Positions 8,249 through 13,561 of a DNA stretch of 15,716 nt are shown here, in pieces. A program made the translations under genes and the position numbers. Positions within the stretch are counted from its first letter, which is position 1; every line of letters starts with the position of its first letter. The stretch is from an uncultured Subdoligranulum sp. (lineage in GTDB: Bacteria > Bacillota_A > Clostridia > Oscillospirales > Ruminococcaceae): assembly GCF_937890665.1 (NCBI RefSeq), contig NZ_CALADU010000287.1, positions 1 to 15,716 of the forward strand. The letters run 5' to 3'. The notes beneath the pieces were generated by a model, which worked only from the letters and a program-made list of their open reading frames with translations, ran no database searches and had not been told where the DNA came from.

Positions 8249-8449
8249 TTACACCTCCATATTGCCGTGCATCTCGGCATCGCGAGCCGCTTTTCCGGCG
8301 TTGGCTGCGGCGTAAGCACAGCGGATTTTGTCCAGCTTGATGCGGTCACACCAATGGTCACCGAGGATTTCCTCCACCGTTTCATGCAAAAGCAACTCGG
8401 CATCCGCACGGCCTTTTTGGAACGCTACGGTGATTTCGTCGTAGATCAC
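8249..8449 (-). CDS. Small phage protein, 66 aa, unknown
   Basis: No family recognised. GTG at 8449 is chosen because GGAGGTGAAGCGACT stands directly before it and because GTGA at 8449-8446 overlaps the stop of the DUF3846 gene by 4 bases, a typical coupled arrangement. The protein (MIYDEITVAFQKGRADAEL ... AEMHGNMEV) is helical and charged with a single cysteine pair spread over WCDRIKLDKIRC. It stops 3 bases before the 669-aa gene begins. It is therefore part of the leftward operon between the DUF3846 and Cys-cluster genes; function unknown. Confidence 0.7.
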   Translation of the reverse strand: MIYDEITVAFQKGRADAELLLHETVEEILGDHWCDRIKLDKIRCAYAAANAGKAARDAEMHGNMEV

Positions 8450-8754
8450 AGTCGCTTCACCTCCATGGCGCGAAACTTGTCGGCCAGATCTTCGGCCAGA
8501 GATTGCAGCAGAGGAACCTGCCGGCCACGCCTCCAGCCTACGATCAAAAGGCGGCCATAATACCATTGGTCATCATAGAAGCGGGTGGGCATTGCGCGAC
8601 CGGGAAGGCCCGGAAGGTATACCAAGGCTGCGGGTTGGGTGCTGAATAGTCTCACTCGGACAGGGCCGCCTAAATAAGCATCCAGCCCCTGAGCAGTGTC
8701 TGGTACGTTGCGGATATCGGGCGGCTGGCCGGGATCGATTAAGATGCCGCGCAT
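8446..8754 (-). CDS. DUF3846-like phage protein (102 aa)
   Basis: 102 aa; ATG at 8754 follows GAGGAGGTGTCCGA. The sequence starts MRGILIDPGQPPDIRNV, continues with a GGPVRVRLFS strand region, and then has GLPGRAMPTRFYDDQWYYGRLLIVG, which fits the DUF3846 pattern (a 'lp.NR.yd......G.f.ivg' core) found in phages and conjugative elements. The C-terminus is a charged helix (LLQSLAEDLADKFRAMEVKRL). The biochemical role of DUF3846 is not established. It overlaps the upstream small membrane-protein gene by 16 bases and the next gene by 4, so the four small genes at 8249-9254 are probably co-translated. Confidence 0.75.
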   Translation of the reverse strand: MRGILIDPGQPPDIRNVPDTAQGLDAYLGGPVRVRLFSTQPAALVYLPGLPGRAMPTRFYDDQWYYGRLLIVGWRRGRQVPLLQSLAEDLADKFRAMEVKRL

Positions 8755-8999
8755 TCGGACACCTCCTCGTCCAGAGCAAACCAGACGCCCAGCAGAGCAT
8801 TGAGCACCAGTACCCCGACCAGCAGCGCGGGCAGGTTCAGCGCGGCCACAGCCGCAGCTATGTAGATGCTCAGGGTCACGCAAGCGGTCTTGACCGCGGC
8901 GCGCAGGTAGGGTACAATGGGGTTGAGCTTTTGCGTAGGCTCGTTTTTGTGGCCGTTCCGGTGTGCCAGCACCGGGGCGGCTGTTTTGTTTTGTGTCAT
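8739..8999 (-). CDS. Small membrane protein, 86 aa
   Basis: ATG at 8999 after AAAGGAGTTTCCC. A basic, polar N-terminus (residues 1-33, with HRNGHKNEPTQKLNP) is followed by two closely spaced hydrophobic segments, roughly residues 34-53 (AAVKTACVTLSIYIAAAVAA) and 55-73 (LNLPALLVGVLVLNALLGVW), then an acidic tail LDEEVSECAAS. It is probably a two-pass inner-membrane protein. I recognise no family. Small membrane proteins in early lytic operons can act in superinfection exclusion or host takeover, but nothing here proves it. The gene is 12 bases after the 80-aa gene and overlaps the DUF3846 gene by 16 bases. Confidence 0.72.
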   Translation of the reverse strand: MTQNKTAAPVLAHRNGHKNEPTQKLNPIVPYLRAAVKTACVTLSIYIAAAVAALNLPALLVGVLVLNALLGVWFALDEEVSECAAS

Positions 9000-9011
9000 G
9001 GGAAACTCCTT

Positions 9012-9254
9012 TCATATTTTGATAGTTTCGGTTTTGAGGAAATCGTCCAGCCAACAGTAGGCACCGGCCCGGCTGATGATATAGCGCCGGTCGTGGCCTT
9101 CACCAGCAGGCAAGCCGACGGCAAAGGGAAACTTGCCAGCCACAATGTAATCGCCCATGGTGTCAGGGTTGGCGGGCAAAAGGTTGGCTTTGAAGTATTC
9201 GCACAGATCATACATGGTCATGGTGGGGTTGAGGGACAGATCCATGGTCTGCAC
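9012..9254 (-). CDS. 80-aa phage protein, possibly winged-helix/excisionase-like
   Basis: The GTG at 9254 is preceded by AAGGAGGTGACCCGCC (9-base spacing), better placed than the internal ATG codons. The middle reads MTMYDLCEYFKAN ... TMGDYIVAGKFPFAVGL ... DRRYIISRAGAYCWLDDFL. The order of an N-terminal helix, a 'yI..G.fPfa' turn, and a terminal 'rYiIsra..~WL' segment is reminiscent of small winged-helix DNA-binding proteins such as phage excisionases and MerR-like Xis, where a wing precedes a final strand and helix. This is pattern resemblance only. It lies 38 bases downstream of the BRO-N antirepressor in the leftward operon. If an excisionase is encoded in this window, this is the best candidate; otherwise it is an unknown early protein. 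Confidence 0.65.
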   Translation of the reverse strand: MQTMDLSLNPTMTMYDLCEYFKANLLPANPDTMGDYIVAGKFPFAVGLPAGEGHDRRYIISRAGAYCWLDDFLKTETIKI

Positions 9255-9292
9255 GGCGGGTCACCTCCTTGCAGTAGCGACTATGGGCCCGG

Positions 9293-9970
9293 TCACTTTT
9301 TGCTGCTGGCCAGCATCTGCTGTGCCATTTCGTCCAGCATGGTGTTCAGCGTCTCATCCATCGAGGGTGTGGCCAGCGCCACAATCTGGATTTGGTCGAT
9401 GCAGTTGTTGATCTCGTTCTGCACCCGCAGGGCCAGATCCTCGAAGCTCCGTACATAGTCGCACATCTTTCCGTAACTGGCTTTTGCGGCCATATACTGT
9501 GCCTTGGCATCGTCGCGGCCCTTGCGTGCTTTCGCAAGCGATTGCTGGATGTCCACCAGATCTCGCTTGCGGTCAGCCAGAAGGCAGAACCATTCCCGCA
9601 GGAGTTGGTTGTTTTGCCGCAGCCGTTCCAGCTCGGCAGGGTCTGCACCGTACATTCCGCTCTTGCGGATGTCGGGCAGCACTTCATCAAACACCCAGCG
9701 CTCGAACTTTTCTGCACTGGGCAGCTTCGAGTGGGTGATGAGCCGGTACAGGTCGCCTTCGGGGAGAAAGTTGGCCTGCTGTTTGCGGCCTAGATTATCG
9801 GTGAGGTAACGTTTCGTTACCCCACGGCAGTGGTCGTTCAGAGCCTTGCTCTGGTTCTTATATCCCAACGCCTTGCAGGCGTCCGCACCGCAGAACAGCG
9901 GCTTGCCGTCCTCGTACAGGATGCGGACACTGCCAAACGCGGCGTTGGTGTAGGTTTGTAAATCGGTCAC
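9293..9970 (-). CDS. BRO-N domain phage antirepressor
   Basis: 225 aa. GTG at 9970 follows AAGGAGGCTATCTAAAA; longer in-frame starts upstream would read across the divergent small ORF and its promoter. Residues 10-105 form a BRO-N domain: FGSVRILYEDGKPLFCGADA, ALGYKNQSKALNDHC, then the hallmark ITHSKLPSAEKFERWVFDEV followed by LPDIRKSGMY. The C-terminal half (about 115-225) is helical, with a likely coiled coil (LERLRQNNQLLREW ... RKRDLVDIQQSLAKARKGRD), rather than the common KilA-C/ANT domain. BRO-N antirepressors bind DNA or repressor and favour lytic growth. It is placed downstream of cro in the leftward operon, as expected, and is divergent from a 57-aa ORF. Confidence 0.9.
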   Translation of the reverse strand: MTDLQTYTNAAFGSVRILYEDGKPLFCGADACKALGYKNQSKALNDHCRGVTKRYLTDNLGRKQQANFLPEGDLYRLITHSKLPSAEKFERWVFDEVLPDIRKSGMYGADPAELERLRQNNQLLREWFCLLADRKRDLVDIQQSLAKARKGRDDAKAQYMAAKASYGKMCDYVRSFEDLALRVQNEINNCIDQIQIVALATPSMDETLNTMLDEMAQQMLASSKK

Positions 9971-9985
9971 TTTTAGATAGCCTCC

Positions 9986-10026
9986 TTGTGGGTTTGTACT
10001 TCCTGCGGTAAAATAGAGGCAGGAAG
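9986..10026 (+). promoter_or_regulatory. Rightward promoter for the 57-aa ORF with an inverted repeat around its -10 box
   Basis: TTGTGG (9986-9991), a 17-base spacer and TAAAAT (10009-10014) form a plausible sigma-A promoter with a good -10 and a poor -35. A perfect 8-bp inverted repeat, CTTCCTGC (9999-10006) and GCAGGAAG (10019-10026), flanks the -10 box, so a dimeric regulator bound here would block it. The site lies in the 69-base gap between the divergent BRO-N gene and the 57-aa ORF and could control both. Confidence 0.5.
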
Positions 10027-10039
10027 GGAGGTGAAATAA

Positions 10040-10213
10040 TTGGATAAGAAAATGGAGCGCGCTCTTGAAATTGCTGCCCAGATTAGTGCCGCAAAGGCAT
10101 CCAGCAGTTCTGCAACGGTCTGCAAAGAATCTGGTCAACGATTCGGAGAATTCTTCGGCGAAATCTATAAAGCTGTTCTCGAAATCGAGAATCAGGATAC
10201 TACTGAAGCTTAA
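10040..10213 (+). CDS. Small rightward ORF, 57 aa, antisense to the lytic operon
   Basis: 57 aa with a TTG start at 10040 after GGGAGGTGAAATAA; an internal ATG four codons on is a weaker alternative. The protein begins MDKKMERALEIAAQISAAKA and contains GQRFGEFFGEIYKAVLEIE, an amphipathic helical small protein. I recognise no characterised family. It is transcribed rightward, opposite to the surrounding leftward operon, and has its own promoter-like site upstream and a strong terminator hairpin 20 bases downstream, so it forms a self-contained unit. Its last 14 bases overlap the 3' end of the convergent 47-aa ORF. The base run GTGAAATAATT around its SD also resembles a half of the switch operator, so repressor control is possible but unproven. 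Confidence 0.65.
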   Translation: MDKKMERALEIAAQISAAKASSSSATVCKESGQRFGEFFGEIYKAVLEIENQDTTEA

Positions 10214-10343
10214 GGATTTCGACTAAAACGGCGGCGACCTCTGGCAGAGCTTGCACCTCTGTATCAGAGGTCGCCTTTTTTGAGGTTCGTTCCACAAATT
10301 CAAGAAGCGCACTTTCAAGACGCTTGACGGATTCGTTATCCAT
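10200..10343 (-). CDS. Small leftward ORF, 47 aa, downstream of cro
   Basis: 47 aa; ATG at 10343 preceded by AAAGGAGGTGAACAGG. An in-frame ATG at 10370 would add nine residues but has no SD and its extra codons cover the SD itself. The protein (MDNESVKRLESALLEFVERT, then a polar linker, then ALPEVAAVLVEILKLQ) is two amphipathic helices joined by a flexible loop. No family recognised. It follows cro (51-base gap containing a third operator copy) and is convergent with the 57-aa rightward ORF, overlapping it by 14 bases. The rightward terminator hairpin lies inside this coding sequence, which constrains its codons at positions 10233-10275. Confidence 0.62.
   Translation of the reverse strand: MDNESVKRLESALLEFVERTSKKATSDTEVQALPEVAAVLVEILKLQ
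10233..10281 (+). terminator. Rho-independent terminator of the 57-aa unit, inside the opposite-strand 47-aa ORF
   Basis: A perfect 11-bp stem GGCGACCTCTG (10233-10243) / CAGAGGTCGCC (10265-10275) encloses a second 5-bp stem CAGAG (10245-10249) / CTCTG (10257-10261) and is followed by TTTTTT (10276-10281). The T-run orientation makes it a terminator for rightward transcripts only. Confidence 0.85.
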
Positions 10344-10375
10344 CCTGTTCACCTCCTTTGTTGTGTTCATGGCTG

Positions 10376-10394
10376 GGTAGAAATATTTTCAACC
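10376..10394. promoter_or_regulatory. Candidate repressor operator O3, downstream of cro
   Basis: GGTAGAAATATTTTCAACC matches the perfect O1 operator at 17 of 19 positions. It sits right at the cro stop codon, in the gap before the 47-aa ORF. Confidence 0.6.
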
Positions 10395-10600
10395 TACGAG
10401 CAGAAAAAAATGGCCTCCTTTTCGGGGATGTCAAGCCCCAGCAATCCAGCAAGGGCGGCGATTTCGCTGGCCTTAAATTCGCTGTCGTTGTCAATCTTTT
10501 GCTGTAAGGCCTGCCTTGAAATACCCATCTTCTCGGCGAGGAAACTAATTTTCAGCCCAGAAGCCCGAATTGCATCCCGGAGACGTTTCGTGTCGGTCAT
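10394..10600 (-). CDS. cro: Cro-like XRE-family HTH repressor
   Basis: 68 aa; ATG at 10600 with GAGAGGAGG about 12 bases upstream, a slightly long spacing. An HTH of the Cro/C1 type covers about residues 15-45: KISFLAEKMGISRQALQQKI, then FKASEIAALAGLLGL. Such short (60-75 aa) single-domain proteins opposite an S24 repressor are phage Cro equivalents, which bind the shared operators and lower repressor synthesis during lytic growth. It is the first gene of the leftward operon, read from a strong promoter bracketed by operator repeats in the region shared with the divergent repressor gene. Confidence 0.88.
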   Translation of the reverse strand: MTDTKRLRDAIRASGLKISFLAEKMGISRQALQQKIDNDSEFKASEIAALAGLLGLDIPEKEAIFFCS

Positions 10601-10632
10601 CGGCGATTTTAACCTCCTCTCTTGATTTTTGA

Positions 10633-10651
10633 GGTTGAAATAATTTCAACC
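10633..10651. promoter_or_regulatory. Repressor operator O1
   Basis: GGTTGAAATAATTTCAACC, a perfect palindrome with 9-bp arms and a single central base. It lies immediately after the leftward -10 box, covering about +1 to +19 of the cro transcript, so binding would block that promoter. Confidence 0.8.
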
Positions 10652-10658
10652 CGCATTC

Positions 10659-10687
10659 AATATACCACTCGGTTGAAATGTTGTCAA
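10659..10687 (-). promoter_or_regulatory. Leftward early lytic promoter (PR equivalent)
   Basis: On the minus strand TTGACA (10687-10682), a 17-base spacer and TATATT (10664-10659), close to sigma-A consensus. It drives cro and the whole lytic operon. O2 overlaps its -35 and spacer, and O1 lies at the start site. Confidence 0.88.
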
Positions 10688-10690
10688 CAT
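10671..10690. promoter_or_regulatory. Repressor operator O2
   Basis: GGTTGAAAT (10671-10679) is an exact half-site, partnered by a diverged half TTGTCAACA. A shorter palindrome ATGTTG-T-CAACAT (10678-10690) overlaps it. The site covers the -35 of the leftward promoter and ends 15 bases before the -35 of the rightward repressor promoter. Confidence 0.65.
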
Positions 10691-10705
10691 GTTTTTGCAG
10701 AAAAG

Positions 10706-10734
10706 TTGATTTTTCTGACACTGTGTGCTATACT
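10706..10734 (+). promoter_or_regulatory. Rightward promoter of the CI-type repressor (PRM equivalent)
   Basis: TTGATT (10706-10711), 17-base spacer, TATACT (10729-10734). The repressor GTG lies 31 bases after the -10. O2 is upstream of the -35, so a bound repressor could leave this promoter free or activate it. Confidence 0.75.
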
Positions 10735-10764
10735 GAAACCGAAAAAAGAAAGGAGGCTCGTGAA

Positions 10765-11400
10765 GTGTCAACCATAGGAGACCGAATCAAAGCCCGCCGT
10801 GAAGCGCTTGGTATGACGCAGGAAGAGCTGGCTGACCTTCTTGGATACCGCGGTAAATCCAGTGTATCCAAGTTAGAAAGTGGGCAGGGAGACCCTGGAC
10901 AGTCAAAGGTTTTGGCCTTCGCCCGCGCATTGAAAACCACGCCTGCGTACCTTATGGGGTGGGTTGAAGATCCCATGCCTACTGGTATCCCTCCCGGTTT
11001 CGAACCTCTCCCCAAAATGGTCAAGCGTCCTCTGGTTGGCAGCATTGCCTGTGGTGAGCCGATCACCGCGGAAGAAAACATTGAAGACTATGTGGACGTG
11101 CCGGAAGATACCCACTGTGACTTCTGTCTGCGTTGCAAGGGCGACAGCATGATTGATGCAGGTATTCATGACGGTGACTTGGTATATATCCACATCCAGC
11201 CGGAGGTAGAGAACGGCCAGATCGCAGCGGTACGTATTGATGGGGAAGCCACCCTGAAGCGCGTGTTCTGGGATAGTGCCAACCAGGTGTTGCAGTTGGT
11301 TCCTGCGAACAGCTCTTATATGCCAAAGGTTTATAGCGGACAGGCCTTGGAAAATGTCCATGTCGAAGGTCGTGCGGTGGGGTTTACGCATTGGTTCTAA
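10765..11400 (+). CDS. CI-type lysogeny repressor (XRE HTH + S24/LexA-like peptidase)
   Basis: 211 aa. The GTG at 10765 follows AAAGGAGGCTCGTGAA; longer in-frame readings start inside the promoter. The N-terminal HTH (about 5-60) contains TIGDRIKARREALGMTQEEL and GKSSVSKLESGQ. The C-terminal S24 domain has the catalytic serine S128 in KGDSMIDAG, GDLVYI at 137-142, and the lysine K165 in EATLKRVFW. The autocleavage region is GSIACGEPI, giving Cys96-Gly97 where LexA and lambda CI have Ala-Gly. The protein should hold the lytic promoter off at O1/O2 and cleave itself when RecA is activated. It heads the rightward transcript that continues into the accessory genes. Confidence 0.93.
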   Translation: MSTIGDRIKARREALGMTQEELADLLGYRGKSSVSKLESGQGDPGQSKVLAFARALKTTPAYLMGWVEDPMPTGIPPGFEPLPKMVKRPLVGSIACGEPITAEENIEDYVDVPEDTHCDFCLRCKGDSMIDAGIHDGDLVYIHIQPEVENGQIAAVRIDGEATLKRVFWDSANQVLQLVPANSSYMPKVYSGQALENVHVEGRAVGFTHWF

Positions 11401-11430
11401 GGGGGCAATTTGCCAACAAAGGAGGATGTC

Positions 11431-11817
11431 ATGAAAAAACTTATTTCGTTATGTTTCATGGGCGCTCTGGTTCTGTCCTTGTGCGCGTGCGGATCAGCAG
11501 ATCCATCTGAGTGTGTTGAAGATATTTCTTTGTTTGGTACAGAAGATGGAACCGCATATTATGATGTCAGTCTTACCGATGATACTGACTGGGCAGATAT
11601 GACGAGCAAGGAACAGGCGGATATCGCGCTCTATGCTATCAATCAGTGCCGTGACTTAGAAGAATCAACCGGAAATAATTGCAACGTGACAGGGTGGAAG
11701 GATGGCGTCATTGCTTTTTCTTGGGGAGGAGTCGATGGCGTTGCAAAAATTAGAATGTATGACGAGGACGGCACCCTTGATCACACGTGGGAACTATCCG
11801 ATAAAGATCTGAAATAA
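11431..11817 (+). CDS. Predicted lipoprotein, accessory gene behind the repressor
   Basis: 128 aa; ATG at 11431 after AAAGGAGGATGTC. The N-terminus is a lipoprotein signal: MKKL, a hydrophobic core ISLCFMGALVLSL, then the lipobox-like LCAC-GS with the modified cysteine at about residue 19. The mature part is acidic, and includes a TAYYDVSLTDDTDW segment, a helix (KEQADIALYAINQCRDLEES) and the repeating strand-like ITGWKDGVIAFSWG / KIRMYDEDGTLDHTW. I do not recognise a named family. Small lipoproteins coded beside repressors in Gram-positive phages (for example Ltp of Streptococcus phage TP-J34) exclude superinfecting phages; that role here is inference from position. It lies 30 bases after the repressor, likely on the same transcript. 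Confidence 0.82.
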   Translation: MKKLISLCFMGALVLSLCACGSADPSECVEDISLFGTEDGTAYYDVSLTDDTDWADMTSKEQADIALYAINQCRDLEESTGNNCNVTGWKDGVIAFSWGGVDGVAKIRMYDEDGTLDHTWELSDKDLK

Positions 11818-11818
11818 T

Positions 11819-11850
11819 AAAAAACGCCCCCGGTGCGGCAACACCCGAGG
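11819..11850 (-). terminator. Leftward-facing terminator-like hairpin 1
   Basis: An imperfect stem around CCGGTG/CACCCG (11825-11850, core loop GCGGCAAC) is preceded on the plus strand by an A-run (AAAAAA, 11819-11824). Read leftward it is a GC hairpin followed by GCGTTTTTTATT, a terminator form. There is no T-run in the rightward direction. Confidence 0.55.
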
Positions 11851-11884
11851 AGTTTGAATGGACTGAGGAAGAAGGTAATCTTGT

Positions 11885-12850
11885 ATGGGGTTTAGGTTTA
11901 GAAAAAGTAAGAGTTTTGGACCATTTAGAGTGAATTTAAGTAAGAGCGGTGTTGGATGGAGTTTTGGAAATAAGTGGTTCCGTTACACAAAAAAAGCAGG
12001 TGGAGGGACACGCACTACAAGTTCTATTCCGGGAACAGGGATTTCTTATGTAAAAGATTACGGTGCAGGACGCGGAAAAAAGAAGGGGTCTGCTCCTTCA
12101 CATCCGGTACAACCTTCCGGTAATGGTCCAACGGGAACAAACTCAGGCTGCCTTATGTGGGGAGTCTCCATTTGTCTGATCTTGTGCTTCTTTTCTTTTT
12201 TCATAAGTCTTACTGGCATTTGCTGTCTGCTGACTGGATTGTTACTCCTTCCAGTAAAAACGTGGCAGGAGTTCCTTTCGCGGTTTCTCCCGGCCGAAAG
12301 CCGAACGAAAAAAATGCTCGCTGGCGGACTTTTCATTCTGGCGATTCTATTTTACGCAATCCCGTTTACATCTCCTGTGCATGAAGATGCGGTACCATCT
12401 CCTACACCTCCATCCATGGTTTCGGATCCCGTAGAGGAGGCTACTCCTACACCGTCTCCTTTGCCTACTTATACACCCACTCCTTCTCCGACCACGAAAC
12501 CGACTCCAAGCCCAACGCCTAGTCCCGTAGTTACCCCGAGCCCGACACCGGAACCTACGGCGGTACCTACACCCGTGCCCACAGCGGTTCCTGTACAACA
12601 AGCCGCAGCACCGGAGCTGTCTGCAGCTGGCGGGGGATCAGGGAACGATGCGCCAGCAGTGCAGCCAGAAGCACCCACGGAAGTTGTAGAGCCTTCTGGT
12701 CAAGGTGGAACCGTTTATATTGCTAGCAGTGGAAAAGGGAAAAAGTATCACAGTGACCCGAACTGCAGCAGTATGAACGGCGCAACACCGTTGACTAAGT
12801 CGGAAGCAGAAGCCCGCGGATATACACCTTGCAAAAAGTGTTACGGGTAA
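11885..12850 (+). CDS. DUF4236 + transmembrane + proline/threonine-rich + C-terminal YHxxxxC...CxxC protein
   Basis: 321 aa; ATG at 11885 with AGAAGG at moderate spacing. Residues 1-55 are a DUF4236 domain (MGFRFRKSKSFGPFRVNLSK, then SGVGWSFG and SSIPGTGISYV). After a basic linker come a membrane region of one or two segments, about 89-124, and another about 144-161. A low-complexity Pro/Thr/Ser stalk of PTPSP-like repeats spans about 170-235. The C-terminal module is VYIASSGKGKKYHSDPNC ... PLTKSEAEARGYTPCKKCYG, with H289, C294, C316 and C319, a compact Cys/His motif often seen at the end of secreted or membrane-anchored Firmicutes proteins. The layout predicts a cell-surface or membrane-anchored protein with a metal-binding or disulfide tip. 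Its function in the lysogen is unknown. Confidence 0.83.
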   Translation: MGFRFRKSKSFGPFRVNLSKSGVGWSFGNKWFRYTKKAGGGTRTTSSIPGTGISYVKDYGAGRGKKKGSAPSHPVQPSGNGPTGTNSGCLMWGVSICLILCFFSFFISLTGICCLLTGLLLLPVKTWQEFLSRFLPAESRTKKMLAGGLFILAILFYAIPFTSPVHEDAVPSPTPPSMVSDPVEEATPTPSPLPTYTPTPSPTTKPTPSPTPSPVVTPSPTPEPTAVPTPVPTAVPVQQAAAPELSAAGGGSGNDAPAVQPEAPTEVVEPSGQGGTVYIASSGKGKKYHSDPNCSSMNGATPLTKSEAEARGYTPCKKCYG

Positions 12851-12857
12851 GACTTAT

Positions 12858-12890
12858 AAAAAGAGCCTCCGGCGCGGTAACGCCAGAGGC
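12858..12890 (-). terminator. Leftward-facing terminator-like hairpin 2
   Basis: Stem GCCTC-c-GGC (12865-12873) / GCC-a-GAGGC (12882-12890), loop GCGGTAAC. The plus-strand A-run at 12858-12862 becomes CTCTTTTTAT after the stem when read leftward. No T-run follows rightward. Confidence 0.62.
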
Positions 12891-12906
12891 AGAAAGGAAA
12901 AATTAT

Positions 12907-13365
12907 TTGAGAATAGAAGATTATTTGAAAGATCGTGTTGAAGATCAAATAAATTGGTATGATAAGAAGGCAATAAGCGCCCAGAAACAATACAAAAAGC
13001 TTCAATTCGTTGAAATAATTGTGGCAGCGTGTATTCCCTTATTGGTCGGATATGTTGGGCGCTTTAGCTGGATGCAATTTGTTATAGGAGTTTTGGGAGT
13101 AATCATTACTGTCATTGAGGGATATATTTCGCTTAATAAAGTTCACGAGAATTGGATAGAGTACAGATCAACTTGCGAGCTGCTCCGGCACGAAAAATTC
13201 CTTTTCGAGATGAAAGCACCACCGTATGGCGATTCGGAGTCAACAGAAGGTTTATTTGTGAAAAATATCGAGCTTCTTATATCTTCTGAAAGTAATAAAT
13301 GGAAAGCCACAAATTCAAATCCTGTTTCAACAAAGAATCAGGGTCACTCTTCTACGGGTTCGTAA
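12907..13365 (+). CDS. DUF4231 / SLATT-like two-TM membrane protein, candidate effector
   Basis: 152 aa. TTG at 12907 follows AGAAAGGAAAAATTAT; it removes an N-terminal extension that would cover hairpin 2. After a charged amphipathic helix ([20 protein letters not shown]) come two closely spaced membrane helices, about 33-51 and 54-73. They are followed by a conserved soluble helix [20 protein letters not shown] (80-99). This is the DUF4231/SLATT arrangement: two TM helices followed by a helical 'W..YR.t.E.Lk.E' segment. SLATT proteins are predicted pore-forming effectors activated by nucleotide signals in bacterial conflict systems. The next rightward gene is a TIR-like protein, a known partner class. 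GC is visibly lower than in the phage backbone. The 3' end overlaps the antisense 61-aa gene by 22 bases. Confidence 0.82.
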   Translation: MRIEDYLKDRVEDQINWYDKKAISAQKQYKKLQFVEIIVAACIPLLVGYVGRFSWMQFVIGVLGVIITVIEGYISLNKVHENWIEYRSTCELLRHEKFLFEMKAPPYGDSESTEGLFVKNIELLISSESNKWKATNSNPVSTKNQGHSSTGS

Positions 13366-13529
13366 GTCTTTTCGAAAATATCTGGCTTGCAAGGATATTG
13401 TTCTCCATTAACGCCAGTGATGATCCAATCCCCGGGTGAAGCGTGCATGGTTCCTTCCAAAGTTTCAATATTCATTTCTTTAGATGTTTGATATGCGTCT
13501 ACGATGATTTTCTTTTTCTGAAATTTCAT
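13344..13529 (-). CDS. Small phage protein with '[26 protein letters not shown]' C-terminus (61 aa)
   Basis: 61 aa; ATG at 13529 with TGAGGTACAAAA upstream. The C-terminal half ([20 protein letters not shown] followed by [11 protein letters not shown]) is a short conserved module found at the end of many phage proteins of Firmicutes and enterobacteria; its function is not known to me. The N-terminal half is brief ([14 protein letters not shown]...), so this is a minimal form. It is coded on the minus strand between the DUF4231 and TIR genes, which are both rightward. It overlaps the DUF4231 stop region by 22 bases and starts 32 bases before the TIR start, on the opposite strand. A transcript of this gene would be antisense to the accessory operon. 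Confidence 0.78.
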   Translation of the reverse strand: MKFQKKKIIVDAYQTSKEMNIETLEGTMHASPGDWIITGVNGEQYPCKPDIFEKTYEPVEE

Positions 13530-13561
13530 TTTTGTACCTCATGAGAAAGGATGAAATAAAG

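Noticed and set aside
10040..10343. Calling the 57-aa and 47-aa ORFs a toxin-antitoxin system
   Set aside because: Neither matches a toxin or antitoxin family that I know, and they are convergent rather than co-transcribed.
12430..12600. Short tandem DNA repeats or CRISPR-like array
   Set aside because: The repetitiveness is the PTPSP-type codon pattern of a proline-rich stalk, with no fixed repeat/spacer lengths.
13009..13020. GTTGAAATAATT inside the DUF4231 gene as another repressor operator
   Set aside because: Only one half-site matches; the other half is unrelated and it sits inside codons for the first membrane helix, away from any promoter.
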